Shown: piece after piece, positions 1-9,033 of the stretch
How the letters are laid out: every line of letters starts with the position of its first letter
Position numbering within the stretch: position 1 is the first letter of the stretch
From: Lachnospiraceae bacterium
GTDB lineage: Bacteria > Bacillota > Clostridia > Lachnospirales > Lachnospiraceae
DNA length: 33,541 bases
Assembly: GCA_021770245.1 (NCBI GenBank)
Contig: JAETRI010000040.1
Location: forward strand, 1 to 33,541
Direction of reading: 5' to 3'
The notes under the pieces: model-generated
Databases searched by the model: none
What the model was told of the DNA's origin: nothing
What the model saw: only the letters and a program-made list of their open reading frames with translations
Program-made: the position numbers and the translations under genes

Positions 1-276
1 GAAGAAGAGGAAAATGGGGATGATAGAAAATCTAAGGGAACTGTTTCTGGGCACACCGGCTATATTTTAGCCGGTGCTATACCCAGTTACTCCTGCAGGA
101 AGGCTGAACTGTTACAAACAAATCGTAACCGTAACAGTTGGTTCAGCCACCCCGCAGGCTCCCGGACACTCGGACGCACAGGGAAGGTACCCGCCGGAAG
201 CCCGCCGCCCCTTTGGGCTGCTTCCAAAGCCGCCGCGGCCGGCCCGCCCGGAAAATATCCGGCAGGCCGGCTTGCG
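1..276. other. Left-edge noncoding region with two hairpins
   Basis: No convincing gene was found here. A short open frame from the left edge ends in TAG at 68-70 and could be the tail of a plus-strand gene, but it is too short to identify. Two inverted repeats are visible. At 47-86, arms CACCGGCTA and TAGCCGGTG enclose a 5-nt loop, with outer CTGGG/CCCAG arms. At 102-148, arms GGCTGAA-CTGTTAC pair with GTAACAG-TTCAGCC around a 4-nt bulge. Neither is followed by a clear T run, so they may be weak terminators or RNA-processing structures at the end of the fucokinase transcript. The rest (150-276) is GC-rich and unremarkable. Confidence 0.5.
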
Positions 277-3200
277 TCAATACACGAATTCGCTCTCCCA
301 CACATCCACGCCGCTGTCCTGGAAGATGTTATGGAGCCGCTTACGAAGCATGGCCTTGCTTACGCCCTCCTTTAAAATCACCTGGAGGAATCCGCCTCCG
401 CCCGCTCCGGCGATGAACCTTCCGTCGATCATATCCTCACAGGAAAGGAAAATCTGTTCGATACAGGTATTGGTGGAACCCGCATCCAGCTGGCGGGACA
501 GATCCCAATGCCGATTCAAAAGCTCCGCGAAAGCGTCCAGATTTCCCCGTTCCAGTTCAAAGCGCATCAATGCCGCCAGAGACTGCATCCGGTTCAGCGC
601 ATCCAGGGATTCCGGACGCCCTCCCAGATAACCGCCTACCACGTCCCGCAGCAGGTTTCTCGCCAGCCTCCTCTGTCCGGTGTAAATCAGGGCAAAACGC
701 TCCTGCAGCGCCGCTGCCGTTTCCTCCGGAAGGCGGACCTGCTCCACATGGATCTTCTGGTCGATCCCCGGTCTTGTGGTGATCCACTTGATCCCCGGCG
801 TCAGGCCGCCCACCTGATCCTGCCACCCGCCGCCGGTGCTCATGATCTGCTCCATCCCCAATACGATATCGTAGATGTCCGCATCCCGGGCTTCCCTTCC
901 CAAAAACTCGTACAGCCCCTTTACGCAGGCACCCGCCAGAATGCTGCTGGTTCCCAGGCCGGAGCCCTGAGGAATGCCCACCACTTGGGTAGACAGGCGG
1001 AATCCGCCTCCCAATCCCCTGCAGATTTCCTTAAGGGATGCGCTTCCCGTAAGAGGTACGACACCGCAGGCGATCAGCGCCGCCTTATGCAGGGCAAAAG
1101 GATCGTAAGGGTTATGGCAGTCCTGTATCTCTTCCGCCTTTTCCACGCAGCCGCGGGCCCCGATATCCGTGCTGGCAAACTCCACGTGGTATTGCTCCAG
1201 CCGCTCCACCCGGATCTGGACCGGAAAAATACCGTTTAGTTTGACCGCCGCGTTCAGCACGGCCCCGCCCTTCTCATTACAGTGGGGCGGCGTGTCCGTC
1301 CAGCCGCCTCCCCAATTGACCCGGACGGGCAGTTTTACATCCACCCGATCCTTTTCGATCCCCTCCTTCCCCGGAGCGGGAAGCCGCCGCGCCGCATGGT
1401 TAAAAATCGTGTGCGAAATCGTATGAAAACACATGGCTTCCAGATCGTCATAAGCCTTTCCGCCCAGCTTTATCCTGTTTTCCTTCAGATAGCCGGCCAG
1501 GGCATAATAAATCCTGATTTTCAGGGAAAAATCCGCCCTATCGGCTTCCTCGGACAGCATTGCAAAAAGCTCTTCCCCGATCCCCCGTACTCCGAAAAGG
1601 CTCAGCGCCTTTTTATAATAGGTGCCCTTTTTCAATTCTTCCGTAAAACCGTTTATCAAAATTCGGTTTTCCAGTTCGCGCTGCCATGCATCCAGCCAAA
1701 GCACATCCGCCCGGTTGAAGCTTTCATAGAGACTGAACCGTTCCGAGGAAAGCCAGGCCTCCACCTCCCGCGCACCCGCAGTTCCTTCCGCTATTCTTTT
1801 CACCAGGAGGGCAAGGCGTACCGCCTCTTCCCTATCTTCTGTGGCAGGATAAAGCGCGGCGAACCAGAGGGAATGCGCCTCGGTATCCTGCAGGGCTTCC
1901 CGGCCCCAAAGCGCTTCCGGAGACAGCCCGTTTTGTCTCAGGAAATCCGCCATACGGATTCCCAGGAAGGAACCGTCCTTTTCCAGCGTATCCTTAGGGT
2001 TGTCCTGCGTGCCATAGATGCGTGCCACATATCTTCCGTCCAGCAGCTTCAGGCAATGGAGAACCACGCCCTGCGGCACCGAAACGTCCCTCAGCCTCCC
2101 GTTGGAAACCACGCTTCCGGCCCCCACACGGGTATCCCCCAGGATATAACTGTTTTCCAGATAGGCGCCCGCCTCCACCCGTGCGCTTTTCTCGATATAG
2201 CAATGGCGGGAAGCATAGCCGGCCTGCGGCGGCGCGGTGGAACACACATGCCTCCTCCAATCCAGGAATTCATAGTCCTCCACCTCCTCTGTCACCAGAC
2301 GAAGCAGCTCCGCCGTGGTGCCGAAGTGGATGAACTCCGCCGGAGACAAGCAGATCAGCTTCATGGAAAAGGGCGACAGTACCTCCCATATTTCCCTCCG
2401 GCAGTCGATGAGCGCCTCACTCATCGTCCCCTCCGCCGCTTCTTTTTCATACTGCTCCCATGTGGCAGCACCGGCCAGAGGATAGAGGAAATCCCCATAA
2501 AAACTGATGCGCACCTTTTCATTGACAAACCGGGCAAATTTCGCCTCGTCCGTACGTCCCTCGGTGCAAATCAGGGTATACAGAGCCTGCAGCAGCCTGG
2601 AGGATAGGATCACGGCACCGGTATCCAAATCCACGTTTCCCCGTTCGTCCACGGCCCCCAGCTCCCGCAGCTGTGCCTCCGTACGCTTATGCAAAAACTG
2701 CCCCACATGATTCCTTCCGTCATTCAGGAATACGCCGTGCTCCTTTCCCACTTCCACGCTTTCTTTGATGGAAACCGCTGCCGCGTCCTGCTGGTTAAAA
2801 TCGATCTGAAGGGGATTGAACAGCAGCAGAACATCTCCGGACAATACCAGCATTCCCTCCGGTATCCTGGACGGAACGCCGGACATACCGATCACGAACT
2901 CGTCGAACAGCGTGGAACCCAAGCCGTTCGGCAGCTGTCTCGGCACCGGGGAAAAGAGCTTGCCGCAGGCCGAATACTGGGGTACCCGCCTGCTGTCGCC
3001 TCCCGAATGGATCACCAGAATCCGCTTCCCGGAAAAGGAATTCCCTCCCTCCTTTTCCCTTTGCGCTATAACTTTTAATACGTGAAGGGTTGCGCCGCCG
3101 GAACCCACCCGTTTCCCTTCCGGATCCGGAAGGACCATATAGTGCGTCCTTTGGGGCAGCAGGCCCTGGCGCAGCCGGCGGGAGATCTGTTCCCGATAGG

Positions 3201-3330
3201 TACGTGCCTGCTCCTCGTTGGATGCGGTTAGGATCATATAATCCCAGGTGATAAAACTGGGTTTCTCCAGACTCTTTTCATAATCTCTCCAGGAGTCCTG
3301 ACAGGACTGCCTGAGAAAAAGCTTCCCCAT
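277..3330 (-). CDS. L-fucokinase / fucose-1-phosphate guanylyltransferase-like protein
   Basis: A 1017-aa protein resembling the bifunctional FKP enzymes, which phosphorylate L-fucose and then form GDP-fucose for surface glycans in the cytoplasm. The N-terminal part looks like the fucose-pyrophosphorylase domain, with GSGGATLHVL at about residues 76-85. A left-handed beta-helix stretch of hexapeptide-like repeats lies near residues 375-415. The C-terminus is a GHMP kinase: RVNWGGGWTDTPP near 670, the ATP loop PQGSGLGTSS near 790 and GAGGGGF near 975. The ATG at 3330 is preferred because AGGAAA precedes it and the upstream in-frame extension has no homology character. Bacteroides FKP is about 950 aa, so both domains can fit. 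It lies downstream of tpiA on the same strand, separated by a terminator. The exact sugar is inferred; a related deoxysugar or heptose is possible. Confidence 0.85.
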   Translation of the reverse strand: MGKLFLRQSCQDSWRDYEKSLEKPSFITWDYMILTASNEEQARTYREQISRRLRQGLLPQRTHYMVLPDPEGKRVGSGGATLHVLKVIAQREKEGGNSFSGKRILVIHSGGDSRRVPQYSACGKLFSPVPRQLPNGLGSTLFDEFVIGMSGVPSRIPEGMLVLSGDVLLLFNPLQIDFNQQDAAAVSIKESVEVGKEHGVFLNDGRNHVGQFLHKRTEAQLRELGAVDERGNVDLDTGAVILSSRLLQALYTLICTEGRTDEAKFARFVNEKVRISFYGDFLYPLAGAATWEQYEKEAAEGTMSEALIDCRREIWEVLSPFSMKLICLSPAEFIHFGTTAELLRLVTEEVEDYEFLDWRRHVCSTAPPQAGYASRHCYIEKSARVEAGAYLENSYILGDTRVGAGSVVSNGRLRDVSVPQGVVLHCLKLLDGRYVARIYGTQDNPKDTLEKDGSFLGIRMADFLRQNGLSPEALWGREALQDTEAHSLWFAALYPATEDREEAVRLALLVKRIAEGTAGAREVEAWLSSERFSLYESFNRADVLWLDAWQRELENRILINGFTEELKKGTYYKKALSLFGVRGIGEELFAMLSEEADRADFSLKIRIYYALAGYLKENRIKLGGKAYDDLEAMCFHTISHTIFNHAARRLPAPGKEGIEKDRVDVKLPVRVNWGGGWTDTPPHCNEKGGAVLNAAVKLNGIFPVQIRVERLEQYHVEFASTDIGARGCVEKAEEIQDCHNPYDPFALHKAALIACGVVPLTGSASLKEICRGLGGGFRLSTQVVGIPQGSGLGTSSILAGACVKGLYEFLGREARDADIYDIVLGMEQIMSTGGGWQDQVGGLTPGIKWITTRPGIDQKIHVEQVRLPEETAAALQERFALIYTGQRRLARNLLRDVVGGYLGGRPESLDALNRMQSLAALMRFELERGNLDAFAELLNRHWDLSRQLDAGSTNTCIEQIFLSCEDMIDGRFIAGAGGGGFLQVILKEGVSKAMLRKRLHNIFQDSGVDVWESEFVY

Positions 3331-3461
3331 TTTCCTGTAATTCAATTTTCCCCTCGTTTCGCCGCCGCAAACGGCCCTCCCCGCATCTGAAAAGCAGAAG
3401 CGCAAAGCATCCTGATCCGTTCATATGCGCATGCCGGGACGTACCTTCCGCAGACGGGTGT

Positions 3462-3567
3462 AAAAGTAAAAAGGGCTGTTGCAGCAATGACGGTTCCATC
3501 GTATACGGCCACGGCATTTATGAAAGCCATGCCCTATATTGCGTGAACCTATCATTTTGCAACAGCC
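3462..3567 (-). terminator. Terminator-like structure downstream of tpiA
   Basis: Perfect 10-bp arms (GGCTGTTGCA at 3474-3483 and TGCAACAGCC at 3558-3567) enclose a 74-nt loop. On the minus strand the distal arm is followed by a run of five T and then ACTTTT, as expected for an intrinsic terminator. The loop is unusually long and has its own short GGCAT/ATGCC arms. It probably ends the gap-pgk-tpi transcript. Confidence 0.55.
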
Positions 3568-3609
3568 TCATTTCATCAATAAATACCGCTCGTCGTACCC
3601 TGCCTCGCC

Positions 3610-4359
3610 TTATTTATAGTTGACGATCTTTCCGAAATCAGGCTTCAGGGCAGCGCCGCCCACCAGGCCGCCGTCGATATCAGGCTGTGCGAACAGCTCC
3701 GGAGCCGTTGCCGCATTGACGGATCCGCCGTACTGGATGCGGATGGCTTCCGCTGTCGCTTCGTCGTAAATCTCACCGATGCACGCACGGATCGCGGCGC
3801 AGACTTCCTGTGCCTGTTCCGTGGTGGCTGTTTTTCCCGTTCCGATTGCCCAGATCGGCTCGTATGCGATCACAGCAGTCTTGGCCTGGTCTGCAGTCAC
3901 ATCCAGGAAAGCGATCTTGATCTGCTGACGGATCCAGTCAATAGTGATCCCCTGTTCCCTCTGAGTGAGGGATTCGCCGCAGCAGATGATGGGAGTAATC
4001 CCATGCTCGAAAGCTTTCAGCACCTTTTTGTTCACCGTCTCGTTGGTCTCTGCGAAATACTCCCTTCTCTCGGAATGTCCGATGATCACGTATTTGACAC
4101 CCGCATCAGTGAGCATATCGGGAGCGATCTCGCCCGTATAAGCGCCCTTTTCCTCGTAATACATATTCTCCGCGCCGATTTCGATGTTACTGCCTTTTAC
4201 CGCTTCCACGGCGGGAATGATATCGATGGCGGGGACACAGAATACCACATCCGCATCTTCCGTGGCTACGAGGGGTTTCAGAGTATTGATCAGTTCCACT
4301 GCCTGGCTGGGAGTCATGTTCATCTTCCAGTTCCCGGCAATAATTTTTCTTCTTGCCAT
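3610..4359 (-). CDS. tpiA: Triosephosphate isomerase
   Basis: A 249-aa cytoplasmic glycolytic enzyme interconverting dihydroxyacetone phosphate and glyceraldehyde 3-phosphate. The TIM-barrel signatures are plain: AGNWKMN at the N-terminus (substrate lysine), GHSERREYF (catalytic histidine region), [15 protein letters not shown] (catalytic glutamate) and the C-terminal phosphate loop GGSVN and GGLVGGAAL. The ATG at 4359 is chosen because TAAGGAG lies about nine bases upstream and the protein begins [14 protein letters not shown], the usual family start. The longer open frame reaching 4464 is not coding. It is the third gene of the gap-pgk-tpiA operon, 171 bp after pgk, with a hairpin and a duplicated tail of pgk in the gap. 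Length is typical. Confidence 0.98.
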   Translation of the reverse strand: MARRKIIAGNWKMNMTPSQAVELINTLKPLVATEDADVVFCVPAIDIIPAVEAVKGSNIEIGAENMYYEEKGAYTGEIAPDMLTDAGVKYVIIGHSERREYFAETNETVNKKVLKAFEHGITPIICCGESLTQREQGITIDWIRQQIKIAFLDVTADQAKTAVIAYEPIWAIGTGKTATTEQAQEVCAAIRACIGEIYDEATAEAIRIQYGGSVNAATAPELFAQPDIDGGLVGGAALKPDFGKIVNYK

Positions 4360-4385
4360 GGTGATTTGTCTCCTTACTCTATTCA

Positions 4386-4410
4386 GGCCGCAGTGCCGGA
4401 CACTGCGGCC
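4386..4410. repeat. Hairpin in the pgk-tpiA intergenic region
   Basis: Perfect 10-bp inverted repeat GGCCGCAGTG / CACTGCGGCC with a 5-nt loop. On the minus (coding) strand no T run follows, so it is more likely an mRNA processing or stability element than a terminator. The plus strand reads CTGTTTTA after it. Confidence 0.6.
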
Positions 4411-4450
4411 CTGTTTTATGGCCTGCCTATTGTCGCGCAGCAACGCTGCC

Positions 4451-4549
4451 GCAGCGCACGGCACTGCCAGTTACACTTCATTTACTTATCATTTGCCGCC
4501 GCAGCGCACGGCGTTGCGCCTATACTTCATTTATTTATCATTCGCTGCA
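4451..4549. repeat. Tandem duplication of the pgk 3' end
   Basis: Two about 50-bp units (4451-4500 and 4501-4549) both begin GCAGCGCACGGC and contain CTTCATTTA(C/T)TTATCATT. The unit nearer pgk includes its stop codon at 4531-4533. The downstream unit still encodes AAANDK in the matching frame, the last residues of PGK, showing that the gene tail was duplicated. Confidence 0.8.
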
Positions 4550-5739
4550 GCAACGCCGGGAAGTTCTTTGCCTTCCAGGAATTCCAGGGAAGCGCCGCCG
4601 CCGGTGGAAATATGGCTCATCTTGTCGCCAAAGCCGAGCTGGTTCACGGCCGCCGCGGAATCACCGCCGCCGATGATGGTGGTTGCATCGGTTTCAGCCA
4701 GGGCCTTTGCCACGGCAATGGTGCCCTTCGCCAGGATCGGGTTCTCAAATACACCCATGGGGCCGTTCCATACGACGGTCTTGGCACTCTTTACGGCCTG
4801 CGCGTAGGCTTCCGCCGTCTTCGTTCCGATATCCAGGCCCATCTTATCCGCCGCTATGGCGTTGGAGTCGCATACCTCCACGGAAATTTCCGCATCGATG
4901 GGGGCAGGGAAAGCGTCCGCAACCGTGGTATCCACGGGCAGAAGCAGAGTCTTTCCGAGCTTTTCGGCCTTTTCCATCATTTCCCTGCAGTAATCAATCT
5001 TCTCGTCATCCACAAGGGAGGTGCCGGTCTCATAGCCCTTGGCCTTCAGGAAGGTATAAGCCATACCGCCGCCGATGATAAGAGTATCGCACTTCTCCAG
5101 CAGGTTTGAGATCACGTTCAGCTTATCCGCAACCTTCGCGCCGCCCAGGATTGCCACGAAAGGCCTGACGGGATTTTCCACCGCATTGCCCAGGAAATCA
5201 ATCTCTTTCTGCATCAGATAACCGACAACGGCAGTATCAACCAGCTGAGCCACACCCACGTTGGAGCAGTGAGCCCTGTGAGCGGTTCCGAAGGCATCGT
5301 TTACGAATACATCACACAGGGAAGCCAGCTCCTTGGAGAAAGCCTCTCCGTTTTTAGTCTCTTCCACCCTGTAGCGGGTATTCTCCAGGAGGATCACATC
5401 GCCGTCCTGCATGGCTTCCACAGCCGCCTTGGCGTTAGGTCCCACCACCTCAGGGTCTGCGGCAAACTTCACTTCCTGACCCAGGAGTTCGGACAGGCGG
5501 GCCGCAACGGGCGCCAGGGACAGTTCCGGCTTGGGCTCTCCCTTCGGCTTGCCCAGATGGGAGCAAAGGATCACTCTGCCGCCGTCGGCGATCAGCTTCT
5601 TGATCGTGGGAAGCGCCGCAACCAAACGGTTTTCATCCGTGATCTTCCCTTCCTTCAGAGGAACGTTGAAATCGCACCTGCACAGGACACGTTTTCCCTT
5701 TACGTTAATATCGTCAACGGATTTCTTATTCAAAGACAT
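4531..5739 (-). CDS. pgk: Phosphoglycerate kinase
   Basis: A 402-aa glycolytic enzyme transferring the acyl phosphate of 1,3-bisphosphoglycerate to ADP. Family motifs are visible in order: CRCDFNVPL near the N-terminus (substrate binding), [40 protein letters not shown] and the C-terminal nucleotide loop [12 protein letters not shown] with [13 protein letters not shown]. The start ATG follows AAGGAGGAG at a normal distance. Second gene of gap-pgk-tpiA; the 161-bp gap after gap carries a hairpin. The last residues are duplicated just downstream. Length and motif set are complete, so it should be active. Confidence 0.98.
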   Translation of the reverse strand: MSLNKKSVDDINVKGKRVLCRCDFNVPLKEGKITDENRLVAALPTIKKLIADGGRVILCSHLGKPKGEPKPELSLAPVAARLSELLGQEVKFAADPEVVGPNAKAAVEAMQDGDVILLENTRYRVEETKNGEAFSKELASLCDVFVNDAFGTAHRAHCSNVGVAQLVDTAVVGYLMQKEIDFLGNAVENPVRPFVAILGGAKVADKLNVISNLLEKCDTLIIGGGMAYTFLKAKGYETGTSLVDDEKIDYCREMMEKAEKLGKTLLLPVDTTVADAFPAPIDAEISVEVCDSNAIAADKMGLDIGTKTAEAYAQAVKSAKTVVWNGPMGVFENPILAKGTIAVAKALAETDATTIIGGGDSAAAVNQLGFGDKMSHISTGGGASLEFLEGKELPGVAAANDK

Positions 5740-5765
5740 GTCAATCTCCTCCTTAAAATTTAAAA

Positions 5766-5795
5766 CGGGATCCGGTCCTCATCAGACCGGACCCC
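5766..5795 (-). terminator. Leaky-terminator-like hairpin between gap and pgk
   Basis: On the minus strand GGTCCGGTC and GGACCGGATCC form a stem with a TGATGA loop, followed by GTTTTAAATTTT and then the pgk ribosome binding site. It may partly terminate or process the message, making gap more abundant than pgk-tpiA. That effect is an inference. Confidence 0.5.
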
Positions 5796-5900
5796 ATATG
5801 AGCCTATGCCTTTATACGCGGCGGTTCGTTTAGCCGGACTGCCGTCTGCATTTTGGCGGACACACATATCCCAACAGGATCCTGTGCCGTCCCTGTTCCA

Positions 5901-6920
5901 TTAAGCGTTCAGCAGCTTGCCGAAGTGCTTGATGGTACGAACCATCTGGCTGGTATAGGAATTCTCATTGTCGTACCAGGAAACAACCTGTACTTCGCAT
6001 GTATTCTCGTCGATAGGCAGAACCATGGTCTGGGTAGCATCGAACAGGGAACCGAATCTCATGCCGACAACGTCGCTGGAAACGATTTCGTCTTCGTTGT
6101 AACCAAAGGACTCATTGGAAGCAGCCTTCATGGCAGCATTGATGGCATCCTTGGTGGGCTGTCCCTTCACCACTGCGGTCAGAATCGTGGTGGAGCCTGT
6201 AGGGGTGGGAACGCGCTGTGCAGAACCGATCAGCTTGCCGTTCAGTTCAGGGATAACCAGGCCGATAGCCTTGGCAGCACCTGTGCTGTTAGGAACGATA
6301 TTCACGGCAGCAGCACGGCTCCTTCTCTTATCGCCTTTCCTCTGAGGGCCGTCCAGGGTCATCTGGTCGCCTGTGTAGGCATGGATCGTGCACATAATAC
6401 CGCTCTGAATTTCAAATGCGTCGTTGAGGGCTTTCGCCATAGGAGCCAGGCAGTTGGTGGTGCAGGAAGCAGCGGAGATGATATGGTCATCCTTGCTCAG
6501 TTTGTCGTGGTTTACATTGTAAACGATGGTAGGAAGGTCATTTCCTGCAGGAGCGGAAATGATAACGTGCTTAGCGCCTGCATCGATGTGAGCCTGTGCC
6601 TTTGCTTTGGAGGTATAGAAACCTGTGCACTCCAGGACTACGTCAACACCAAGTTCTCCCCAAGGGAGCTCGGCGGCACTGGCCTTTGCGTAAATCTTGA
6701 TTTCTTTTCCGTCAACAGTGATGGAATCTTCACCGAAGGACACCTTGTCAGCCAATTCGTATCTGCCCTGGGTTGAGTCATATTTCAGTAAGTGAGCAAG
6801 CATCTCGGGGGATGTCAGATCGTTGATCGCAACGATTTCAAACCCTTCTGCTCCGAACATCTGTCTGAAAGCAAGACGTCCAATACGGCCAAAACCATTA
6901 ATTGCTACTTTTACTGCCAT
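5901..6920 (-). CDS. gap: Glyceraldehyde-3-phosphate dehydrogenase
   Basis: A 339-aa NAD-dependent glycolytic dehydrogenase. The Rossmann start [19 protein letters not shown] and the catalytic cysteine segment [12 protein letters not shown] are present, with the following [13 protein letters not shown] and [14 protein letters not shown] blocks and the C-terminal [15 protein letters not shown]. The ATG at 6920 is preferred over the longer frame to 7136: TAGGAGG lies nine bases upstream and the family starts here. First gene of gap-pgk-tpiA, with a leader of roughly 180 nt after the predicted promoter near 7108-7136. Complete and of normal length. Confidence 0.98.
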   Translation of the reverse strand: MAVKVAINGFGRIGRLAFRQMFGAEGFEIVAINDLTSPEMLAHLLKYDSTQGRYELADKVSFGEDSITVDGKEIKIYAKASAAELPWGELGVDVVLECTGFYTSKAKAQAHIDAGAKHVIISAPAGNDLPTIVYNVNHDKLSKDDHIISAASCTTNCLAPMAKALNDAFEIQSGIMCTIHAYTGDQMTLDGPQRKGDKRRSRAAAVNIVPNSTGAAKAIGLVIPELNGKLIGSAQRVPTPTGSTTILTAVVKGQPTKDAINAAMKAASNESFGYNEDEIVSSDVVGMRFGSLFDATQTMVLPIDENTCEVQVVSWYDNENSYTSQMVRTIKHFGKLLNA

Positions 6921-7107
6921 TTCTAAATTCCTCCTAAAATATGATATTTTGCACAGTCTTGACAAACACCACAAACGCCGGGACGCTCCACATACCCGTG
7001 CCTGTAACGGAAAATACCGCCGGATGCACAATACCCTCCGCCGGACACCGCAGCCTGACCAACCGCGGCTTGTCCAAAATGCTTGACAAAACTTTATCAA
7101 CAAAATC

Positions 7108-7136
7108 ATTTTACCTAATTCAGCCAAAAATAGCAA
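7108..7136 (-). promoter_or_regulatory. Predicted promoter of the gap operon
   Basis: On the minus strand TTGCTA and TAAAAT are separated by 17 bp, a good sigma-A match in an AT-rich gap. The spacing to gap leaves a leader of about 180 nt. Confidence 0.55.
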
Positions 7137-7174
7137 GACGATTCTTAAAAAAATATCAGAAAATCGCCCAATTA

Positions 7175-7183
7175 TGCTATAAT
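7175..7183 (+). promoter_or_regulatory. Extended -10 promoter of the PHP phosphatase gene
   Basis: TGCTATAAT, a perfect -10 with the extended TG, about 45 bp before the start codon. The matching -35 is weak. It is back to back with the gap promoter. Confidence 0.65.
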
Positions 7184-7227
7184 GTGGTCAGATACCAACC
7201 GGCCCGCAGGGCAGAAGGGAGCTTTTT

Positions 7228-8046
7228 ATGCCGATCCGATCCGATTACCATGTACACTCTTCCTTTTCCGGGGATTCCGACGCCCCCATGGAGGCCGTCA
7301 TCCGAACGGCCGCCGGCATGGGGCTGGAATGGCTGTGTTTCACCGAACATATGGACTTTGATTATCCGGTCAGCGAGGATACGCCGGAAGGCCTTTTTGA
7401 AGTGGATACAAAGGCTTATCATGAAAAATTCCGGACGATCCGTTCGGCCAGAGAGGACCTCCCGCACCTTCTGTACGGTATTGAGCTGGGGCTCCAGGCC
7501 CATCTTGCCCCCCGCCAGGCCTCCTATGTATCCGCCAATCCCTTCGACTTCATCATCGGCTCCTCCCATTTATGCCATGGGAAGGATCCTTATGCTGCTT
7601 CCTTTTGGGAGGGGAGGGATGCGGAAGAAGCCTGCCGGGAATATTTTTCTTCCATTATAGAAAATCTGTTAAGTTTCACGGATTTCGACGTATACGGGCA
7701 TCTGGATTATGTGATCCGGTATGCCCCGGATAAGGACAAGGACTACTGTTATGAAAAATATCGGGATCTTTTTGACAAAATTATCGATCTGCTTTTAGAA
7801 AAGGGACTCGGACTGGAGGTCAATACCGGCGGCCTCCGCTATGGGCTAGGGGAGCTGCATCCCTGCAGCGAAATCTTAAAACGATACCGCCGCCTGGGCG
7901 GCGATATCGTCACGGTGGGCTCGGATGCCCACAGGCCTGAGGACCTCTGTCGCGGCTTTGATCTGGCAGAGGCCGTGATGAAGGACTGCGGTTTCACACA
8001 CTATACGGTCTTCTCATGCCGTACGCCCCATTTTATCAAGCTATAG
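7228..8046 (+). CDS. hisJ: PHP-family histidinol-phosphatase
   Basis: A 272-aa PHP-domain phosphoesterase, best read as histidinol-phosphate phosphatase, the penultimate step of histidine synthesis in many Firmicutes. Metal-binding motifs run in order: DYHVHSSFSGD near residue 6, TEHMDFD, the glutamate in YGIELG, GSSHLCHG, YGHLDYVIRY and the C-terminal GSDAHRPEDL. The start is set by GGGAG eight bases upstream of the ATG. It is monocistronic, divergent from gap, with its own extended -10 promoter. No other his genes are in view, so the substrate rests on family resemblance. Other PHP phosphatases cannot be excluded. Confidence 0.85.
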   Translation: MPIRSDYHVHSSFSGDSDAPMEAVIRTAAGMGLEWLCFTEHMDFDYPVSEDTPEGLFEVDTKAYHEKFRTIRSAREDLPHLLYGIELGLQAHLAPRQASYVSANPFDFIIGSSHLCHGKDPYAASFWEGRDAEEACREYFSSIIENLLSFTDFDVYGHLDYVIRYAPDKDKDYCYEKYRDLFDKIIDLLLEKGLGLEVNTGGLRYGLGELHPCSEILKRYRRLGGDIVTVGSDAHRPEDLCRGFDLAEAVMKDCGFTHYTVFSCRTPHFIKL

Positions 8047-8102
8047 CATCTGGAAGTGCCCTTCTTGGGCTGTGCCCGCTTTCCGGCGCAGGATGCCTCG
8101 TC

Positions 8103-8627
8103 TCATCCGCACAGTACGATCACCTTATCCGGCGTGGTCTGTGCCGGAATGCTCCTGGTGCTCTGGCTGTAAAGTACCACGAGGGTACGTCCGCCCGGAT
8201 TTCCATAAAAGGTCTGATTGTTTTCCGTCACCACCGTAGTCGAGGGCGCCAGGTTCAGTTTCAGCGACTGGTCGCTGCTCAGAAGGACATTATTAAAGTA
8301 TCCCACAAATACCATCTGGCCTTCCTGCTGGGGGGCAATCACTGCCGCCACATACTGCGGAGGATAGATCAGGGGCGCCGCCGCATTTCCGTTATAAAAG
8401 ACCGTGACCGGAAGGCTTTCGTACAGAGTCATATAGTCCACCACATAAGTGTCCGCCCCCGCATAGAAGTTCACCACATTCCCCGCCTCGTCCTCCACGG
8501 TAATCATCTGGGAACAGCCGTCATATCTCCCCATTCCGCCTGCCATATCGATATTCGTGATCACGCCGGTAAAGGTAAGGAATACGGGACGCTGGCGCAT
8601 TCCCATTTGATTGAAATTCGTTTCCAT
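8103..8627 (-). CDS. Unrecognised beta-rich protein with two similar halves
   Basis: A 174-aa protein I do not recognise. It has no signal peptide or membrane segment and appears cytoplasmic. The sequence is rich in beta-strand-forming residues. It seems to contain two related halves: an N-terminal half with LTFTGVITNID, VNFYAGADTYVVD and VTVFYNGNAAAP, and a C-terminal half with MVFVGYFNNV, LKLNLAPSTTVV and TLVVLYSQS. This suggests a duplicated small beta-barrel (OB-like) fold. The ribosome binding site before the ATG at 8627 is weak (AGG about a dozen bases away). It converges with the PHP gene and lies beyond the long inverted repeat from mnmA. Function unknown. Confidence 0.7.
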   Translation of the reverse strand: METNFNQMGMRQRPVFLTFTGVITNIDMAGGMGRYDGCSQMITVEDEAGNVVNFYAGADTYVVDYMTLYESLPVTVFYNGNAAAPLIYPPQYVAAVIAPQQEGQMVFVGYFNNVLLSSDQSLKLNLAPSTTVVTENNQTFYGNPGGRTLVVLYSQSTRSIPAQTTPDKVIVLCG

Positions 8628-8758
8628 ACCGTTAAAACCTATTTTAACCTTTCTGCCCGTTTCCGCGAGCGTATATTCACGGTTAAAAATGGCGGGCCTG
8701 CCATTTCTAACCTTCCTTCTCTATATGATATGCCGCCCTTTCCTTCCGGGTTCCCTTC

Positions 8759-9003
8759 CGTACCGAAAGCGGGAATAGTTCTGCGGTCCGCCGCCACGGC
8801 GCAGGCAGGGGAGGTCTTAGGATATTTTCGGACACACTCATGCCGGACACTGCGCCGAGCCCTGGGCGCTTCCCAGTCGGGGTGTGTCCCTCCTGGGAAG
8901 CAGGTCTCGTCTCCGTGGCATGAAAGTTGCCCGAAAATATCCTAAGGCCTCCCCTGCCTGCGCCGTGGCGGCGGACCGCAGAGTCATTCCCGCGTTTGGT
9001 ACG
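8759..9003. repeat. Long inverted repeat (73-bp arms, 99-bp centre)
   Basis: Arms 8759-8831 and 8931-9003 are near-perfect reverse complements, with only a handful of mismatches clustered in the outer 22 bp and one inside. The centre has further complementary pairs: GGACACAC/GTGTGTCC, GCTTCCCAG/CTGGGAAGC and CATGCC/GGCATG. No coding frame is convincing. No clear target-site duplication flanks it. It could be a MITE-like non-autonomous element or a very stable structured RNA. The 406-bp gap 8628-9033 holds nothing else. Confidence 0.85.
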
Positions 9004-9033
9004 ATTGGCGCCTATAGCGGCCGGGAGGCGGCA

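Noticed and set aside
1282-2607. 441-aa plus-strand open frame inside the fucokinase gene
   Set aside because: Antisense to a well-supported kinase with intact motifs; no ribosome binding site or recognisable domain.
8759-9003. Complete insertion sequence
   Set aside because: There is no transposase frame between the arms and no clear target duplication.
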